DNA of 64,000 bases from Pseudomonas fluorescens. Its GTDB lineage: Bacteria > Pseudomonadota > Gammaproteobacteria > Pseudomonadales > Pseudomonadaceae. The translations under genes were made by a program, and so were the position numbers. This document shows, in pieces, positions 26,967-36,085 of the stretch. The notes beneath the pieces were generated by a model. The model was given only the letters and a program-made list of their open reading frames with translations. It had not been told where the DNA came from and did no database searches. Position 1 is the stretch's first letter; the number at the start of each line of letters is the position of its first letter. Location: positions 1-64,000 of the forward strand of contig NZ_LVEJ01000007.1 in assembly GCF_001648775.1 (NCBI RefSeq), in the 5' to 3' direction.

Positions 26967-27065
26967 CCTTCGCGAGCAAGCTCGCTCCCACAGGTTATCG
27001 GGTCGTTCACAAACTTTGTATTCAACAAAGAATCCTGTGGGAGCGAGCTTGCTCGCGAAGAGGCC
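26967..27065. repeat. REP/REPIN pair, GAGCSWGCTCGCGAA class
   Basis: Inverted arms CTTCGCGAGCAAGCTCGCTC and GAGCGAGCTTGCTCGCGAAG around a 45-base AT-richer middle, between the convergent LysR and glucarate dehydratase genes. Confidence 0.9.
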
Positions 27066-27078
27066 AGCATGGGCAACC

Positions 27079-28353
27079 TCAAAACCGTGGTTTAACTGCC
27101 TTCCAATCCGGCTTATAGCGCTGCATCTGCCGCACATCATCGCGCTGGCGAATCCCGCAAGTCAGGTACTGATCATGCAGCTTGCCCAACTGATCATGGT
27201 CCAGTTCCAGCCCAAGCCCCGGTGCCCGGCTGATCTTCACACAGCCATCGACAATCGGCAGCTTGCCACCCTTGATCACCTCTTCATCCGGCTCCTGCCA
27301 CGGGTAATGCGTGTCGCAGGCGTAATCCAGATTCGGCACGGCGGCCGCCACATGCGCCATCGCCATCAGGCTGATGCCCAGGTGTGAGTTGGAGTGCATC
27401 GACACACCGAGGCCAAATACATCGCACATTTTCGCCAGCGTCTGCGTATCGCGCAGGCCGCCCCAGTAATGGTGGTCGGCGAGAACAATCTGCACGCTGT
27501 TCTGCGCGACACTGCGGCGGAACTCGTCGAAATCGGTGACCACCATGTTGGTCGCCAGCGGCAGACCGGTGCGCTTGTGCAGTTCGGCCATGCCGTCGAG
27601 GCCCGGGGTCGGGTCTTCGTAATATTGCAGATCACCGCCGAGCAATTCGGCCATGCGAATTGACGTTTCCAGCGACCAGTTGCCGTTCGGATCGATACGC
27701 AACGGGTAACCGGGGAAGGCTTGTTTCAGCGCCTTGATGCACGCCACTTCATGCTCCGGCGGCAACGTACCGGCCTTGAGTTTGATGCTTTTGAAACCGT
27801 ACGCCTCGATCATCCGCGCAGCCTGCGCAACGATCTGCTGCTCGCTGAGTGCTTCACCCCAATTATCCGGCTTGTACGGCGAATCGACATGCTGCGCGTA
27901 CTTGAAGAACAGATAGGCGCTGAACGGCACCTCATCGCGAATCGCGCCGCCGAGCAGGTCCACCAGCGGCACATTCAGGTAATGCGCCTGCAAATCGAGA
28001 AACGCCACTTCGAATGCCGAGTAGGCATTGCTCACCGCTTTACTGGCGTGGGAACCGGGTGCCAGCTCAGCGCCGGCGAGACTGGCAGGTTTGTTCGCGG
28101 CAACCGTGGCCTGCACGATGGCGCGCAACTGATTGAGGTTGAACGGGTCGAGGCCGATCAGTTGCGCCTGCAACTGCTGCTGGATCGCCAGCGCCGGGGC
28201 ATCGCCGTAGCTTTCGCCGAGGCCGATGTAGCCGTTGTCGCTTTCAATCTCGATGATCGAACGCAGGGCGAAGGGTTCGTGGATGCCACTGGCGTTAAGC
28301 AGTGGCGGATCACGAAAGGCAATCGGGGTCACGGTAACGCGGGTGATTTTCAA
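27079..28353 (-). CDS. Glucarate dehydratase-type enolase-superfamily enzyme
   Basis: A 424-residue enzyme predicted to dehydrate D-glucarate (and L-idarate) to 5-keto-4-deoxyglucarate. The expected active-site set is readable: KxK at 191/193 (IKLKAG), metal ligands Asp221 (IDPNGNW), Glu246 (YYEDP) and Asn269 (ATNMVVTD), and the Asp293/His320 dyad (LADHH, SMHSNSH). Just downstream on the same strand, 30 bases away, is an MFS carrier of the anion:cation symporter type, the usual partner. No downstream aldolase or KDG dehydratase is seen in the window. Confidence 0.93.
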   Translation of the reverse strand: MKITRVTVTPIAFRDPPLLNASGIHEPFALRSIIEIESDNGYIGLGESYGDAPALAIQQQLQAQLIGLDPFNLNQLRAIVQATVAANKPASLAGAELAPGSHASKAVSNAYSAFEVAFLDLQAHYLNVPLVDLLGGAIRDEVPFSAYLFFKYAQHVDSPYKPDNWGEALSEQQIVAQAARMIEAYGFKSIKLKAGTLPPEHEVACIKALKQAFPGYPLRIDPNGNWSLETSIRMAELLGGDLQYYEDPTPGLDGMAELHKRTGLPLATNMVVTDFDEFRRSVAQNSVQIVLADHHYWGGLRDTQTLAKMCDVFGLGVSMHSNSHLGISLMAMAHVAAAVPNLDYACDTHYPWQEPDEEVIKGGKLPIVDGCVKISRAPGLGLELDHDQLGKLHDQYLTCGIRQRDDVRQMQRYKPDWKAVKPRF

Positions 28354-28383
28354 GATAACGCTCCTGACAGATCAACAATCAAT

Positions 28384-29751
28384 TCAATGGCTCGCGGCCG
28401 GGCTGGCCGTCGCGACAACGGCGGCCTCGTCATGCGGCTTTGCCGGGGTTTTACCTTTGGTGCCGGGCGCTGTGCGGGCGAAGAAAATCACCACAGCGGC
28501 GATCAACGAAGTGCCGGCCAAACCATACAGACCGCCCTCGATCGAGCCGGTGGTTTGTTCGAGAAAACCGAATGCCGTCGGTGCAACGAAGCCACCAAGG
28601 TTGCCGATGGAGTTGATCAAAGCGATCACCGCCGCAGCGATACGCGCATCCAGATAGCTTTGCGGAATCGGCCAGAACAGCGCAGACGCAGCCTTGAAGC
28701 CGATGGCGGCGAAACAGATGGCGACAAACGCGAAGATCGGCCCACCGGTGGTCGACATGAACATGCCAATGGCCGCGATCACCAGCGTCAGGGCCACCCA
28801 GGCTTGCTGAAACTTCCACTTGCCGGCCATCGCCGCGAAGCCGTACATGGCGACAATCGAAATGATCCACGGAATCGAATTGAGCAGGCCGACCTGGAAA
28901 TCACCGAGGTTGCCCATCTTCTTGATCATGCTCGGCAGCCAGAATGTCGCGCCGTAAATGGTCAGGGCAATGGAGAAATAGATGAAGCAGAACAACGCAA
29001 TCTGCCGGTCCGCCAACAGTTTGAACATCGACGGTTTGGCCACCTGCACCGCTTCACGGGCCCGCTGTTCTTCGGCAATTGCCGCGACCAGTGCTTCACG
29101 CTCCTCTTCAGTCAGCCACTTGGCCTGACGCGGATGCGATTGCAGCCAGAACCAGACAAACGCGCAGAGCACCACCGACGCAGCGCCCTCAATCAAAAAC
29201 ATCCACTGCCAGCCATGCAGGCCGAGGCCGCTGATGTGCAGCAGTGCACCAGACACCGGGCCGGAGATCACCGAGGCAATGGCCGAGCCGCTGAGAAACA
29301 CCGCCATGGTCTTGCCGCGCTCGGAGGCCGGCAGCCACTGGGTGAAGTAATAAATGATCCCCGGAAAGAACCCCGCCTCCGCCGCGCCGAGAATAAAGCG
29401 CAACACGTAGAAACTGGTTTCCCCCCTGACGAAGGCCATGGCCATGGCCGCAGCGCCCCAAGTGAACATGATCCGTGTCAGCCAGACCCGCGCGCCGTAA
29501 CGCTGCAGGAGCATGTTGGAAGGCACTTCGAACAGCGCGTAGCCCACAAAGAACAACCCGGCACCGAGGCCGTAAGCCGCCGCACCGATGCCCAGATCGG
29601 TTTCCATGTGACTGCGCACGAAACCAATGTTGACCCGATCGATGTAGTTGACGATGAACATCACCACGAACAGCGGCAGCACGTGGCGCTTGACCTTGGC
29701 GGCGGCACGGGCGAGAACCGTGACGTCCAGCGGACTCTGGAGGGTTTTCAA
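28384..29751 (-). CDS. MFS transporter, anion:cation symporter family, probable sugar-acid uptake
   Basis: A 455-residue, 12-helix MFS protein with 'VNYIDRVNIGFVRSHMETDLGI' in helix 1, typical of the ACS family (GudP, phthalate and tartrate carriers). Transcription order is transporter then dehydratase, with a 30-base gap, so together they form an import-and-dehydrate unit for an aldarate. The divergent LysR gene lies 119 bases upstream. Confidence 0.92.
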   Translation of the reverse strand: MKTLQSPLDVTVLARAAAKVKRHVLPLFVVMFIVNYIDRVNIGFVRSHMETDLGIGAAAYGLGAGLFFVGYALFEVPSNMLLQRYGARVWLTRIMFTWGAAAMAMAFVRGETSFYVLRFILGAAEAGFFPGIIYYFTQWLPASERGKTMAVFLSGSAIASVISGPVSGALLHISGLGLHGWQWMFLIEGAASVVLCAFVWFWLQSHPRQAKWLTEEEREALVAAIAEEQRAREAVQVAKPSMFKLLADRQIALFCFIYFSIALTIYGATFWLPSMIKKMGNLGDFQVGLLNSIPWIISIVAMYGFAAMAGKWKFQQAWVALTLVIAAIGMFMSTTGGPIFAFVAICFAAIGFKAASALFWPIPQSYLDARIAAAVIALINSIGNLGGFVAPTAFGFLEQTTGSIEGGLYGLAGTSLIAAVVIFFARTAPGTKGKTPAKPHDEAAVVATASPAASH

Positions 29752-29870
29752 GGGGCGACTCCCGATCTTGTTTTTTTAGGGATGGCGTGAAGCGATGGAC
29801 CGATCATGGACGGCGATCATTGATCCCGTCTAATCTAACTTGGCATTCGATTGATACCTGGATTAGATCA

Positions 29871-30770
29871 ATGTTCGAACTGACCCAACTGCGTTGCTTC
29901 ACCACCGTTGCCACCGAACTCAACTTTCGCCGCGCTGCTGAGCGCCTGAACATGACCCAGCCACCGCTGAGCCGGCAGATCCAGTTGCTGGAACATCACC
30001 TCGGCGTCGAGCTGTTTACCCGCAGCACCCGCAGCGTCGCGTTAACCGCTGCCGGTCGGGCCTTTTTCATCGAAGCCCAGAACCTGCTGGAGCGTGCGCA
30101 GCAAGCGGCCGTCACCGCCCGGCGGTTTGCCGAGGGCGACATTGGTTCGGTAAACATCAGTTTTGTCGGCAGCGCGGTGTATGAGTTTTTGCCCAAGGTG
30201 ATCGCCGAGGCACGCCTGAAACAGCCGCAGGTGAAAATCGATCTGTCGGAGATGAACACTTACCAGCAGCACGAAGCCCTGCGCGCGCGCCGCATCGATC
30301 TGGGCATCGCCCGTGCGCCGCTATTGGAACCGGGCTACGCCACAGAGTGCCTGGTGCGCGAACCGTTCGTGCTGGCGGTGCCGAGCGGACATCCATTGGC
30401 GACAGCGGCTGACGTGGCGGTCAGTGACCTGGATAAACAGCCGTTCCTGATGTATTCCCACGCCGCGTATCCGCCGTTCAACGAATTGCTGACCGGTATG
30501 CTGCGCTCGGCGCGGGTCGCGCCGGATTATGTGCAGTGGCTGGGTTCTTCTCTGACGATTCTGGCTCTGGTCAACGCCGGCATGGGTCTGGCACTGGTGC
30601 CGCGTTGCGCTACCAGTGTGGTGTTCAAAAATGTGGTGTTTCGCGATATCGATCTGGGCGAAGGGGTGCAGAGCGAGTTGCACCTGATCTGGCGGGAGAA
30701 CAACGACAACCCGGCGTTTGCGATGTTGCTGGAAGCGATTCGCCGGGCGGTGGCTGAGGGTTGGGGTTAA
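29871..30770 (+). CDS. LysR-family regulator
   Basis: A 299-residue LysR protein with HTH 'NFRRAAERLNMTQPPLSRQIQLLEHHLG' and 'ELFTRSTRSVALTAAG', like the CatR/BenM-type subgroup. Divergent from the sugar-acid carrier and dehydratase genes, which it likely activates. The ATG at 29871 (MFELTQL) fits the family; a longer frame from 29787 lies over the promoter region. Confidence 0.92.
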   Translation: MFELTQLRCFTTVATELNFRRAAERLNMTQPPLSRQIQLLEHHLGVELFTRSTRSVALTAAGRAFFIEAQNLLERAQQAAVTARRFAEGDIGSVNISFVGSAVYEFLPKVIAEARLKQPQVKIDLSEMNTYQQHEALRARRIDLGIARAPLLEPGYATECLVREPFVLAVPSGHPLATAADVAVSDLDKQPFLMYSHAAYPPFNELLTGMLRSARVAPDYVQWLGSSLTILALVNAGMGLALVPRCATSVVFKNVVFRDIDLGEGVQSELHLIWRENNDNPAFAMLLEAIRRAVAEGWG

Positions 30771-30787
30771 GAGACTGGCGGCGCTAA

Positions 30788-30913
30788 TCAGCGCTTTGGC
30801 GGTGGTGGCGCACTGGGCCCTTTAACCAAGGTTTTTGCCAGTTGCTTACCGTCCGGGCCAACAAAGAGGCGCGCAATGTGAGGTGGAATAGGTTTTGGTT
30901 CTTTTGCACTCAT
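30788..30913 (-). CDS. 41-residue proline-rich small protein
   Basis: A short open frame translating to a basic, proline-rich peptide starting MSAKEPKPIPPHIARL, with 'FVGPDGKQLAKTLVKG' in the middle and ending PPPPKR. Its ATG overlaps the stop codon of the upstream gene (ATGA at 30910-30913) and is preceded by a strong GAGGAGG site at 7 bases, so expression coupled to that gene is very likely. No membrane segment or known family seen. Confidence 0.75.
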   Translation of the reverse strand: MSAKEPKPIPPHIARLFVGPDGKQLAKTLVKGPSAPPPPKR

Positions 30914-31515
30914 GATAAAACCTCCTCGACGAAACTGAATTCGACCCACTGAACTTTCGACGAATCTATCACCAATAATTCGGCGCCAAAAGGGAGCGCC
31001 AGGCCATCATCGCCAAGCCAGCGTGGATTCAACACGATGAACTGCCCTTCCGTAGGGCTGGAGGGCCACTCCAAAGGCCAGCCAAACAATCGCCGCTCAT
31101 CACTCAGATGCAAAGTGACAAGGCGATCGTGCCTCTCAAAGGCGCTGTACCACTCGTTGGGATGAGAGTTTTTACGTGTCAGATTTCGCTTGCGTAGCAG
31201 CGCATGCAGCCTCCCGTTTGAAGCCAAATAACAGAAAAGCCCAGCGAGACATACTGAAACAATAAAGGCCCACAATGCCTCCGCCCGAGCATCCCATTTC
31301 CCCACAGAAAAGCCTTTCGAACCCACCCACAGACAAATTGCCCCAATCCCCAATACCGCTCCCTGAATCACAAACGTAAAAATCAGCGCCTGCACAATCT
31401 GCCCGAACGTATCGGGGCGTTTGAACGCAGTCAGCGAGTAAAAAATCCACGCTGACAAGAATCCGGGGATCAAGTACTGCAACAGTGGAATAACTTCTTT
31501 GACCAGATCATCCAT
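30910..31515 (-). CDS. Three-TM membrane protein with cytoplasmic C-terminal domain (DUF6338-like)
   Basis: A 201-residue protein with three predicted helices (about 10-29, 42-64 and 80-98) and a soluble C-terminal half (110-201) with 'RLFGWPLEWPSSPTEGQFIVLNPRWL' and a short beta-rich end. The N-terminus 'LLQYLIPGFLSAWIFYSLTAFKRP' resembles the DUF6338 family as I remember it; function unknown. AAGGAG lies 9 bases before the ATG. Base composition is less GC-rich than its neighbours, suggesting transfer. It forms a two-gene unit with the 41-residue protein. Confidence 0.85.
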   Translation of the reverse strand: MDDLVKEVIPLLQYLIPGFLSAWIFYSLTAFKRPDTFGQIVQALIFTFVIQGAVLGIGAICLWVGSKGFSVGKWDARAEALWAFIVSVCLAGLFCYLASNGRLHALLRKRNLTRKNSHPNEWYSAFERHDRLVTLHLSDERRLFGWPLEWPSSPTEGQFIVLNPRWLGDDGLALPFGAELLVIDSSKVQWVEFSFVEEVLS

Positions 31516-31618
31516 GATCCGAGGCTCCTTGAAAGGTCATGCCGGCCTGACAATCAACCGACCCTCAAAAGCCTAGTGCACATGGTTCAATACCCTGGTG
31601 CGCAACTGTCACCGCTCA

Positions 31619-33232
31619 TTACGCATCCTGCAAAATCAGATCCGCACCCTTCTCCGCCACCATCAACACCGCCGCGTGGGTATTGCCCGACGTCACGTTC
31701 GGAAAGATCGACGCATCAACAACCCGCAGCCCGCCGAAACCGTGCACCTTCAGGCGCTTGTCGACCACCGACGTCTGCTCGTCGGCGCCCATCGCGCAGG
31801 AACCGCAGAGGTGATAAATCGAGCCGCAGTTGTCACGGAAGTACTGCAACATCTGTTCATCGGTTTGCACCGCTGGCCCCGGCAAAACCTCGTCGACGGT
31901 GATGGATTTCAGCGCCGGCGCATTCATGATCTTGCGCATCAGACGACTGCCCTGAATCACCTCGTCGATGTCCTTTTGCGTGCTCAGGTAGTTTGGATCG
32001 ATCAGCGCCGCATCGCGCGGATTTTTCGAGGCAATTTCGATGTGCCCGCGGCTGGTTGGCCGGCACGGGTTGAAGCACAGCAGGAAGCCTGAATAGGGTT
32101 CGGGCTTGAGGCTGGCCTTGTTGTTTTTCGGGATCTGGTACGACAGCGGATTGAAATACAGCTGCAGGTTTGGATGATGCTGCTGCGCGTCGCCACGGAA
32201 GAAACCACCGGCCTGATTCACGCTCATGGCCAATGCGCCTTTGCGTGTCAGCAGGTATTTGATACCGAGCTTGAGCTGGCCGAACAGCGAGCTCAGCTGA
32301 TCATTGAGCGTCGGGATATTGGCCTTGTAGTAGTAACTGGCGCAGAGGTGATCCTGCAGGTTTTGCCCGACTGCCGGCAGGTGTTTGACCAAAGGAATGC
32401 CGTGTCTGGCCAGCAGCGCGCTATCCGCCACGCCGGACAATTGCAGGATCTTCGGCGTGTCGACCGCGCCGGCGCACAGGATCACTTCCTTGCGCGCGGT
32501 AAAGGTCCGCACGACGCCATGCTGAGTAATCGAGATGCCAGTCGCGCGTTCCTGCGCGTCATCAAACAACACCCGATCGACCAGCGCGTAATGCTCGACC
32601 GTCAGGTTCGCTCGTTTCAGTGCCGGATGCAGATGGGCGAAACTGCTGGAGCAGCGCTGACCATTCCTGGTGTTGACGTCGTAGAGGCCTGCGCCTTCGA
32701 ACTTCGCACCGTTGAAATCCTCACTGCGCGGATAGCCGAGTTCAGCGCAACCCTCAAGAAACACATCACAGATCGGATGGGTCTGGCCCTTCATCGGCGT
32801 GATGCTGATCGGGCCACTGCCACCGTGGTACTCGCTGTCACCCAGCGGGTGATTTTCCAGTTTGCGGAAGTACGGCAGCACGTCCTTGAAGCCCCAGCCA
32901 TCGTTGCCATGGGCGGCCCAATCGTCAAAATCATGAGCCTGGCCGCGCACGTAGATCATCGCGTTGATCGAGCCCGAACCGCCCTGCACTTTGCCGCGCG
33001 GGGCGTAGATTTCACGGTTGCCCAACTGCTTTTGTGGCTGGCTGTAGTACATCCAGTTGAAGGTCGGGTTGTAATACATTTTGGCGAAGCCGACCGGGAT
33101 CTTGAACCACAGCGAACTGTCCTTGCCGCCCGCTTCCAGCAACAGCACGGTGTATTGGCCCGAGGCCGAGAGCCGGTTGGCCAGCACGCAGCCAGCGGCG
33201 CCGGCGCCAGCGATGATGTAGTCGTATGTCAT
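31619..33232 (-). CDS. GMC-family oxidoreductase (choline dehydrogenase-like)
   Basis: A 537-residue FAD enzyme oxidising an alcohol. It shows the N-terminal Rossmann motif GAGAAG (9-14), GMC signature 1 ('RGKVQGGSGSINAMIYVRG', ~79-97), signature 2 ('AGAVDTPKILQLSGV') and the catalytic His pair region 'YHLCGSCAMG' and 'GNTHAAVLM' near the C-terminus. No signal peptide, so cytoplasmic. It may oxidise a polyol or alcohol belonging to the neighbouring sugar-acid region, but the substrate is not predictable. Confidence 0.93.
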   Translation of the reverse strand: MTYDYIIAGAGAAGCVLANRLSASGQYTVLLLEAGGKDSSLWFKIPVGFAKMYYNPTFNWMYYSQPQKQLGNREIYAPRGKVQGGSGSINAMIYVRGQAHDFDDWAAHGNDGWGFKDVLPYFRKLENHPLGDSEYHGGSGPISITPMKGQTHPICDVFLEGCAELGYPRSEDFNGAKFEGAGLYDVNTRNGQRCSSSFAHLHPALKRANLTVEHYALVDRVLFDDAQERATGISITQHGVVRTFTARKEVILCAGAVDTPKILQLSGVADSALLARHGIPLVKHLPAVGQNLQDHLCASYYYKANIPTLNDQLSSLFGQLKLGIKYLLTRKGALAMSVNQAGGFFRGDAQQHHPNLQLYFNPLSYQIPKNNKASLKPEPYSGFLLCFNPCRPTSRGHIEIASKNPRDAALIDPNYLSTQKDIDEVIQGSRLMRKIMNAPALKSITVDEVLPGPAVQTDEQMLQYFRDNCGSIYHLCGSCAMGADEQTSVVDKRLKVHGFGGLRVVDASIFPNVTSGNTHAAVLMVAEKGADLILQDA

Positions 33233-33274
33233 GCACGGTTACCGCGTAAGTCGTTGTACAAAATTCGCCGCCCT

Positions 33275-33364
33275 TGTGGGAGCGAGCTTGCTCGCGAAGG
33301 CGGCCTATCAGCTTGCATTTTTATTGCCTGACGTTCCGCTTTCGCGAGCAAGCTCACTCCCACA
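33275..33364. repeat. REP/REPIN pair, GAGCSWGCTCGCGAA class
   Basis: Inverted arms TGTGGGAGCGAGCTTGCTCG and CGAGCAAGCTCACTCCCACA between the GMC gene and the enolase-superfamily gene. Confidence 0.9.
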
Positions 33365-33393
33365 GGGGATTGGCTTGGCAATCAAAACCTGTG

Positions 33394-34611
33394 TCAGCCG
33401 CGAGCCGGCGAGGTGTCTTTGACGTCAGCCGGGCTCGGCGCCATCTGCAGGTGCAAACGCTCACCGGTGTACGGCGAATGCCGGCGCACCACGTCCATGT
33501 TCAGCTCGACCCCAAGACCCGGTTCGGTGGACGGAATGATGTAGCCGTCCTCCCACTGCAACGGCTTGGTCAGTACTTCGGCGTGGAAGCCGCCCCAGGT
33601 CTCGATGCTTTCCTGAATCAGAAAGTTCGGTGTGCAGGTCGCCAACTGGAAACTCGCTGCCGCACCAATCGGCCCGTTGTACAGATGCGGGGCGATTTGC
33701 GCGTAATACGCTTCGGCCATGCTGGCGATCTTCTTGGCTTCGAGCAGGCCGCCGCAGCGCGCCACGTTCATCTGCAAAATCGACGCGCCGCCGGCCTGCA
33801 ACAACTTGAAGAATTCGTATTTGGTGGTCAGGCGTTCGCCAGTGGCAATCGGGATGCTGGTCTTCGCCGCGACTTGCGCCATGGCCTCTTCCTGGCCCGG
33901 TGGCACCGGCTCTTCGAACCACAGCGGGTCGTATTTTTCCAGACGCTTGGCCAAGCGAATTGCCGACGACGGCACCATCTGCCCGTGCGTGCCGAACAAC
34001 AGGTCGCACTTGTCGCCGACCGCTTCGCGGATCTTGCGGCAGAAGGTTTCGCAGCGCTCCAGCACCTCCAGCGAAATCTGGTGCCCGGAGTACGCGGTGT
34101 ACGGCCCGGCCGGGTCGAACTTCACCGCGGTGAAGCCTTTGTTCATGTTGTCGATGGCGCATTCGGCGGCCAGATCCGGGTCGTCGTAGTCATACTCGCC
34201 ACGGCTGTTGAGCGGATACAGATAGGTGTAGGAACGCAGGCGTTCATTGACTTTGCCGCCAAGCAATTCGTAAACCGGTTTGTTCGCCGCTTTGCCGATG
34301 ATGTCCCAGCAGGCCATCTCCAGGCCGCTGACCACGCCCATCATGGTCAGGTCGGGGCGTTGGGTGAAACCGCTGGAATAGGCCTGGCGGAAGAAACGTT
34401 CGATGTGGTGCGGATCCTGATTGAGCAGGTAGCGTTCGAACACGTCTTCGATGATCGGCAGCATGGCTTTCGGGCCAAAGGTCGCCGCGTAAATCTCGCC
34501 GACGCCTTCGATGCCGCAATCGGTCTTGAGTTTGACGAACAGCCAGTACATACCGCCGATGTGCGGCGGCGGTACGGCAACGATATGGGTTTCAAGGGCG
34601 ATGATTTTCAC
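33394..34611 (-). CDS. Mandelate racemase/muconate lactonising-type acid-sugar dehydratase
   Basis: A 405-residue enolase-superfamily enzyme. Readable features are Lys164 in 'AVKFDPAGPYTA', Glu233 (FEEPVPP), Glu259 (ATGERLTT) and His309 (APHLYNG), giving an MR-subgroup dehydratase. At the place where the first metal ligand Asp is usual, the sequence is 'LLFGTHGQM' (207-209), so metal binding must differ or use another residue. It starts with GTG directly after the TGA of the transporter gene (no gap), so the pair is translationally coupled. Substrate is likely an aldonate or aldarate. Confidence 0.88.
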   Translation of the reverse strand: MKIIALETHIVAVPPPHIGGMYWLFVKLKTDCGIEGVGEIYAATFGPKAMLPIIEDVFERYLLNQDPHHIERFFRQAYSSGFTQRPDLTMMGVVSGLEMACWDIIGKAANKPVYELLGGKVNERLRSYTYLYPLNSRGEYDYDDPDLAAECAIDNMNKGFTAVKFDPAGPYTAYSGHQISLEVLERCETFCRKIREAVGDKCDLLFGTHGQMVPSSAIRLAKRLEKYDPLWFEEPVPPGQEEAMAQVAAKTSIPIATGERLTTKYEFFKLLQAGGASILQMNVARCGGLLEAKKIASMAEAYYAQIAPHLYNGPIGAAASFQLATCTPNFLIQESIETWGGFHAEVLTKPLQWEDGYIIPSTEPGLGVELNMDVVRRHSPYTGERLHLQMAPSPADVKDTSPARG

Positions 34612-35931
34612 TCAGGCACCTGCTTTTTTCGAAGATTGACGATTGATTCGCGCACGCAAGGTCACGGCAGCGAGCGTGCCGACCAAACCGATAGTGGCGA
34701 TGTAGCCGAAGTACAGCTTGTAGCCGAGGGCCCCGGGAAAGTGCTCGGTGAGGTAGCCGTTGATCAGCGGGATAAAGGCATCCGGCATGTAGCCGACCAC
34801 CGAGACAATGCCAATGGCCAGGCCGGTGATGCGCAGCGGAATGTTGCAGCTGTCGAGGATCGCCCAGTACAGACCACGAATTGCGTAGGTCATCAAACCG
34901 ATGAAAATCACCGTAGCGATCAACAGCCCCATGCTGTTGAGTCCCGGGAAAACAATCAGCCCGACAATGGCCAGACTCGCCAGCAACAGCGCAACGATCA
35001 GCACCGAGATATTCGAGAACTTGTCGCCCAGCCAGCCGCCACCGATGCCACCGATCGGACGCATCCACAGTTTGATCGTGGTGATGGTGCCGGCCATGAC
35101 CGCGGTCATGCCGCTGCCTTGCAGATAGTCGGAGAAACTGTAGGTGGCCCAGAAGATGTGATAACCGCAGAACACGATGGCGGTGACCAGCCAAAGCTCA
35201 GGAATTTTTACTAGTGTGGTCAGGTCGGCGAGCAGGTTGAACTTGCCCTTCTCCACCGCTGGCGTGTCCTCCATCGACTTCGGATCCTTGATCAGCACCA
35301 GCACGCAGCCGATGGCGATACAAGTGAAGGCGTACAGATAAACCACGTGCTTGAAGCCTTCGGCGGTCGACTCGCCACGGGTTTCAGTGGCGAAGGCAAA
35401 CAGCCCCAATGCCACCGTCGCCAGCAACGCTTCAACCAGCCCGCGACCACCGTCGAGAATGCCGAAGAACCGGCCCTGTTCGGTGTGGTGCGCAATCATC
35501 TTCACGCGCTTGAGCACCGAGGCCCAGAAGGTCAAACCGGTGGTCAAACCCCAGCAGCCGAAGATGATCATCAACCCGGTCATCGACGGCGCGGTCGAGT
35601 ACCAAAGACCCAGGACACCGGTAGCCACCAGCGAGAAAAAAATCAGAAAGCGCGGTGCAATGCGGTCGGCCAGCCAACCGCTCGGCAAGTAACTGAGCAG
35701 GAAGATCGTGCCGAGCATCGAGTACAGATAACCCAGCTCGCTGTGGTTGATCTGGAACACCTCGAGCATGGTCGTTTGATAGACCTGGCGCAGGTACAGA
35801 ATGGGGTAGATCGCGCCGGCGGCCAGCACCAGCAACATCAATTGGAAATAGCGACTTCCCTTGTCGCTCTGGCTTTTTACGGCCGACGTGGAACCCTGAA
35901 CAGCGGCAGCAGAGGATGCATGCTTGGACAT
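34612..35931 (-). CDS. MFS transporter for a sugar acid or similar solute
   Basis: A 439-residue MFS carrier with a polar 25-residue N-terminus and twelve hydrophobic helices; 'YLPSGWLADRIAPRFLIFFSLVATG' is the motif-A region. First gene of a two-gene operon with the dehydratase, with the stop and start codons abutting (TGAGTG). The pairing suggests it imports the dehydratase substrate. Confidence 0.92.
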   Translation of the reverse strand: MSKHASSAAAVQGSTSAVKSQSDKGSRYFQLMLLVLAAGAIYPILYLRQVYQTTMLEVFQINHSELGYLYSMLGTIFLLSYLPSGWLADRIAPRFLIFFSLVATGVLGLWYSTAPSMTGLMIIFGCWGLTTGLTFWASVLKRVKMIAHHTEQGRFFGILDGGRGLVEALLATVALGLFAFATETRGESTAEGFKHVVYLYAFTCIAIGCVLVLIKDPKSMEDTPAVEKGKFNLLADLTTLVKIPELWLVTAIVFCGYHIFWATYSFSDYLQGSGMTAVMAGTITTIKLWMRPIGGIGGGWLGDKFSNISVLIVALLLASLAIVGLIVFPGLNSMGLLIATVIFIGLMTYAIRGLYWAILDSCNIPLRITGLAIGIVSVVGYMPDAFIPLINGYLTEHFPGALGYKLYFGYIATIGLVGTLAAVTLRARINRQSSKKAGA

Positions 35932-35998
35932 TGAAGTGACCTCGGGCAGCCCGTGCTGGGCGCCCCTGATAATTGTTTTTATTAGATAAAATCAGCTG

Positions 35999-36080
35999 CG
36001 AGTTTCAAGCTACAAGCGGCAAGCCAAAGCCCGTCACCGTTTGCCCTTACTTGCAGCTTGAAGCTCACAGCTAGCAACTG
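35999..36080. repeat. Inverted repeat of the AGCTTGAAGCT type
   Basis: Arms GAGTTTCAAGCTACAAGC and GCAGCTTGAAGCTC flank a spacer rich in TTGCC/GGCAA. This is a second, non-REP family of intergenic repeat in the window; it lies between the aldehyde dehydrogenase and MFS genes and could act as a transcription stop. Confidence 0.65.
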
Positions 36081-36085
36081 CTTTT

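Noticed and set aside
27721..29790. A 689-codon plus-strand open frame
   Set aside because: It lies antisense over the glucarate dehydratase and MFS genes, both of which have full family motifs; its translation is low-complexity Arg/His-rich, typical of an antisense shadow in GC-rich DNA.
33274..35214. A 646-codon plus-strand open frame
   Set aside because: Antisense to the enolase-superfamily and MFS genes, which carry clear active-site and membrane motifs.
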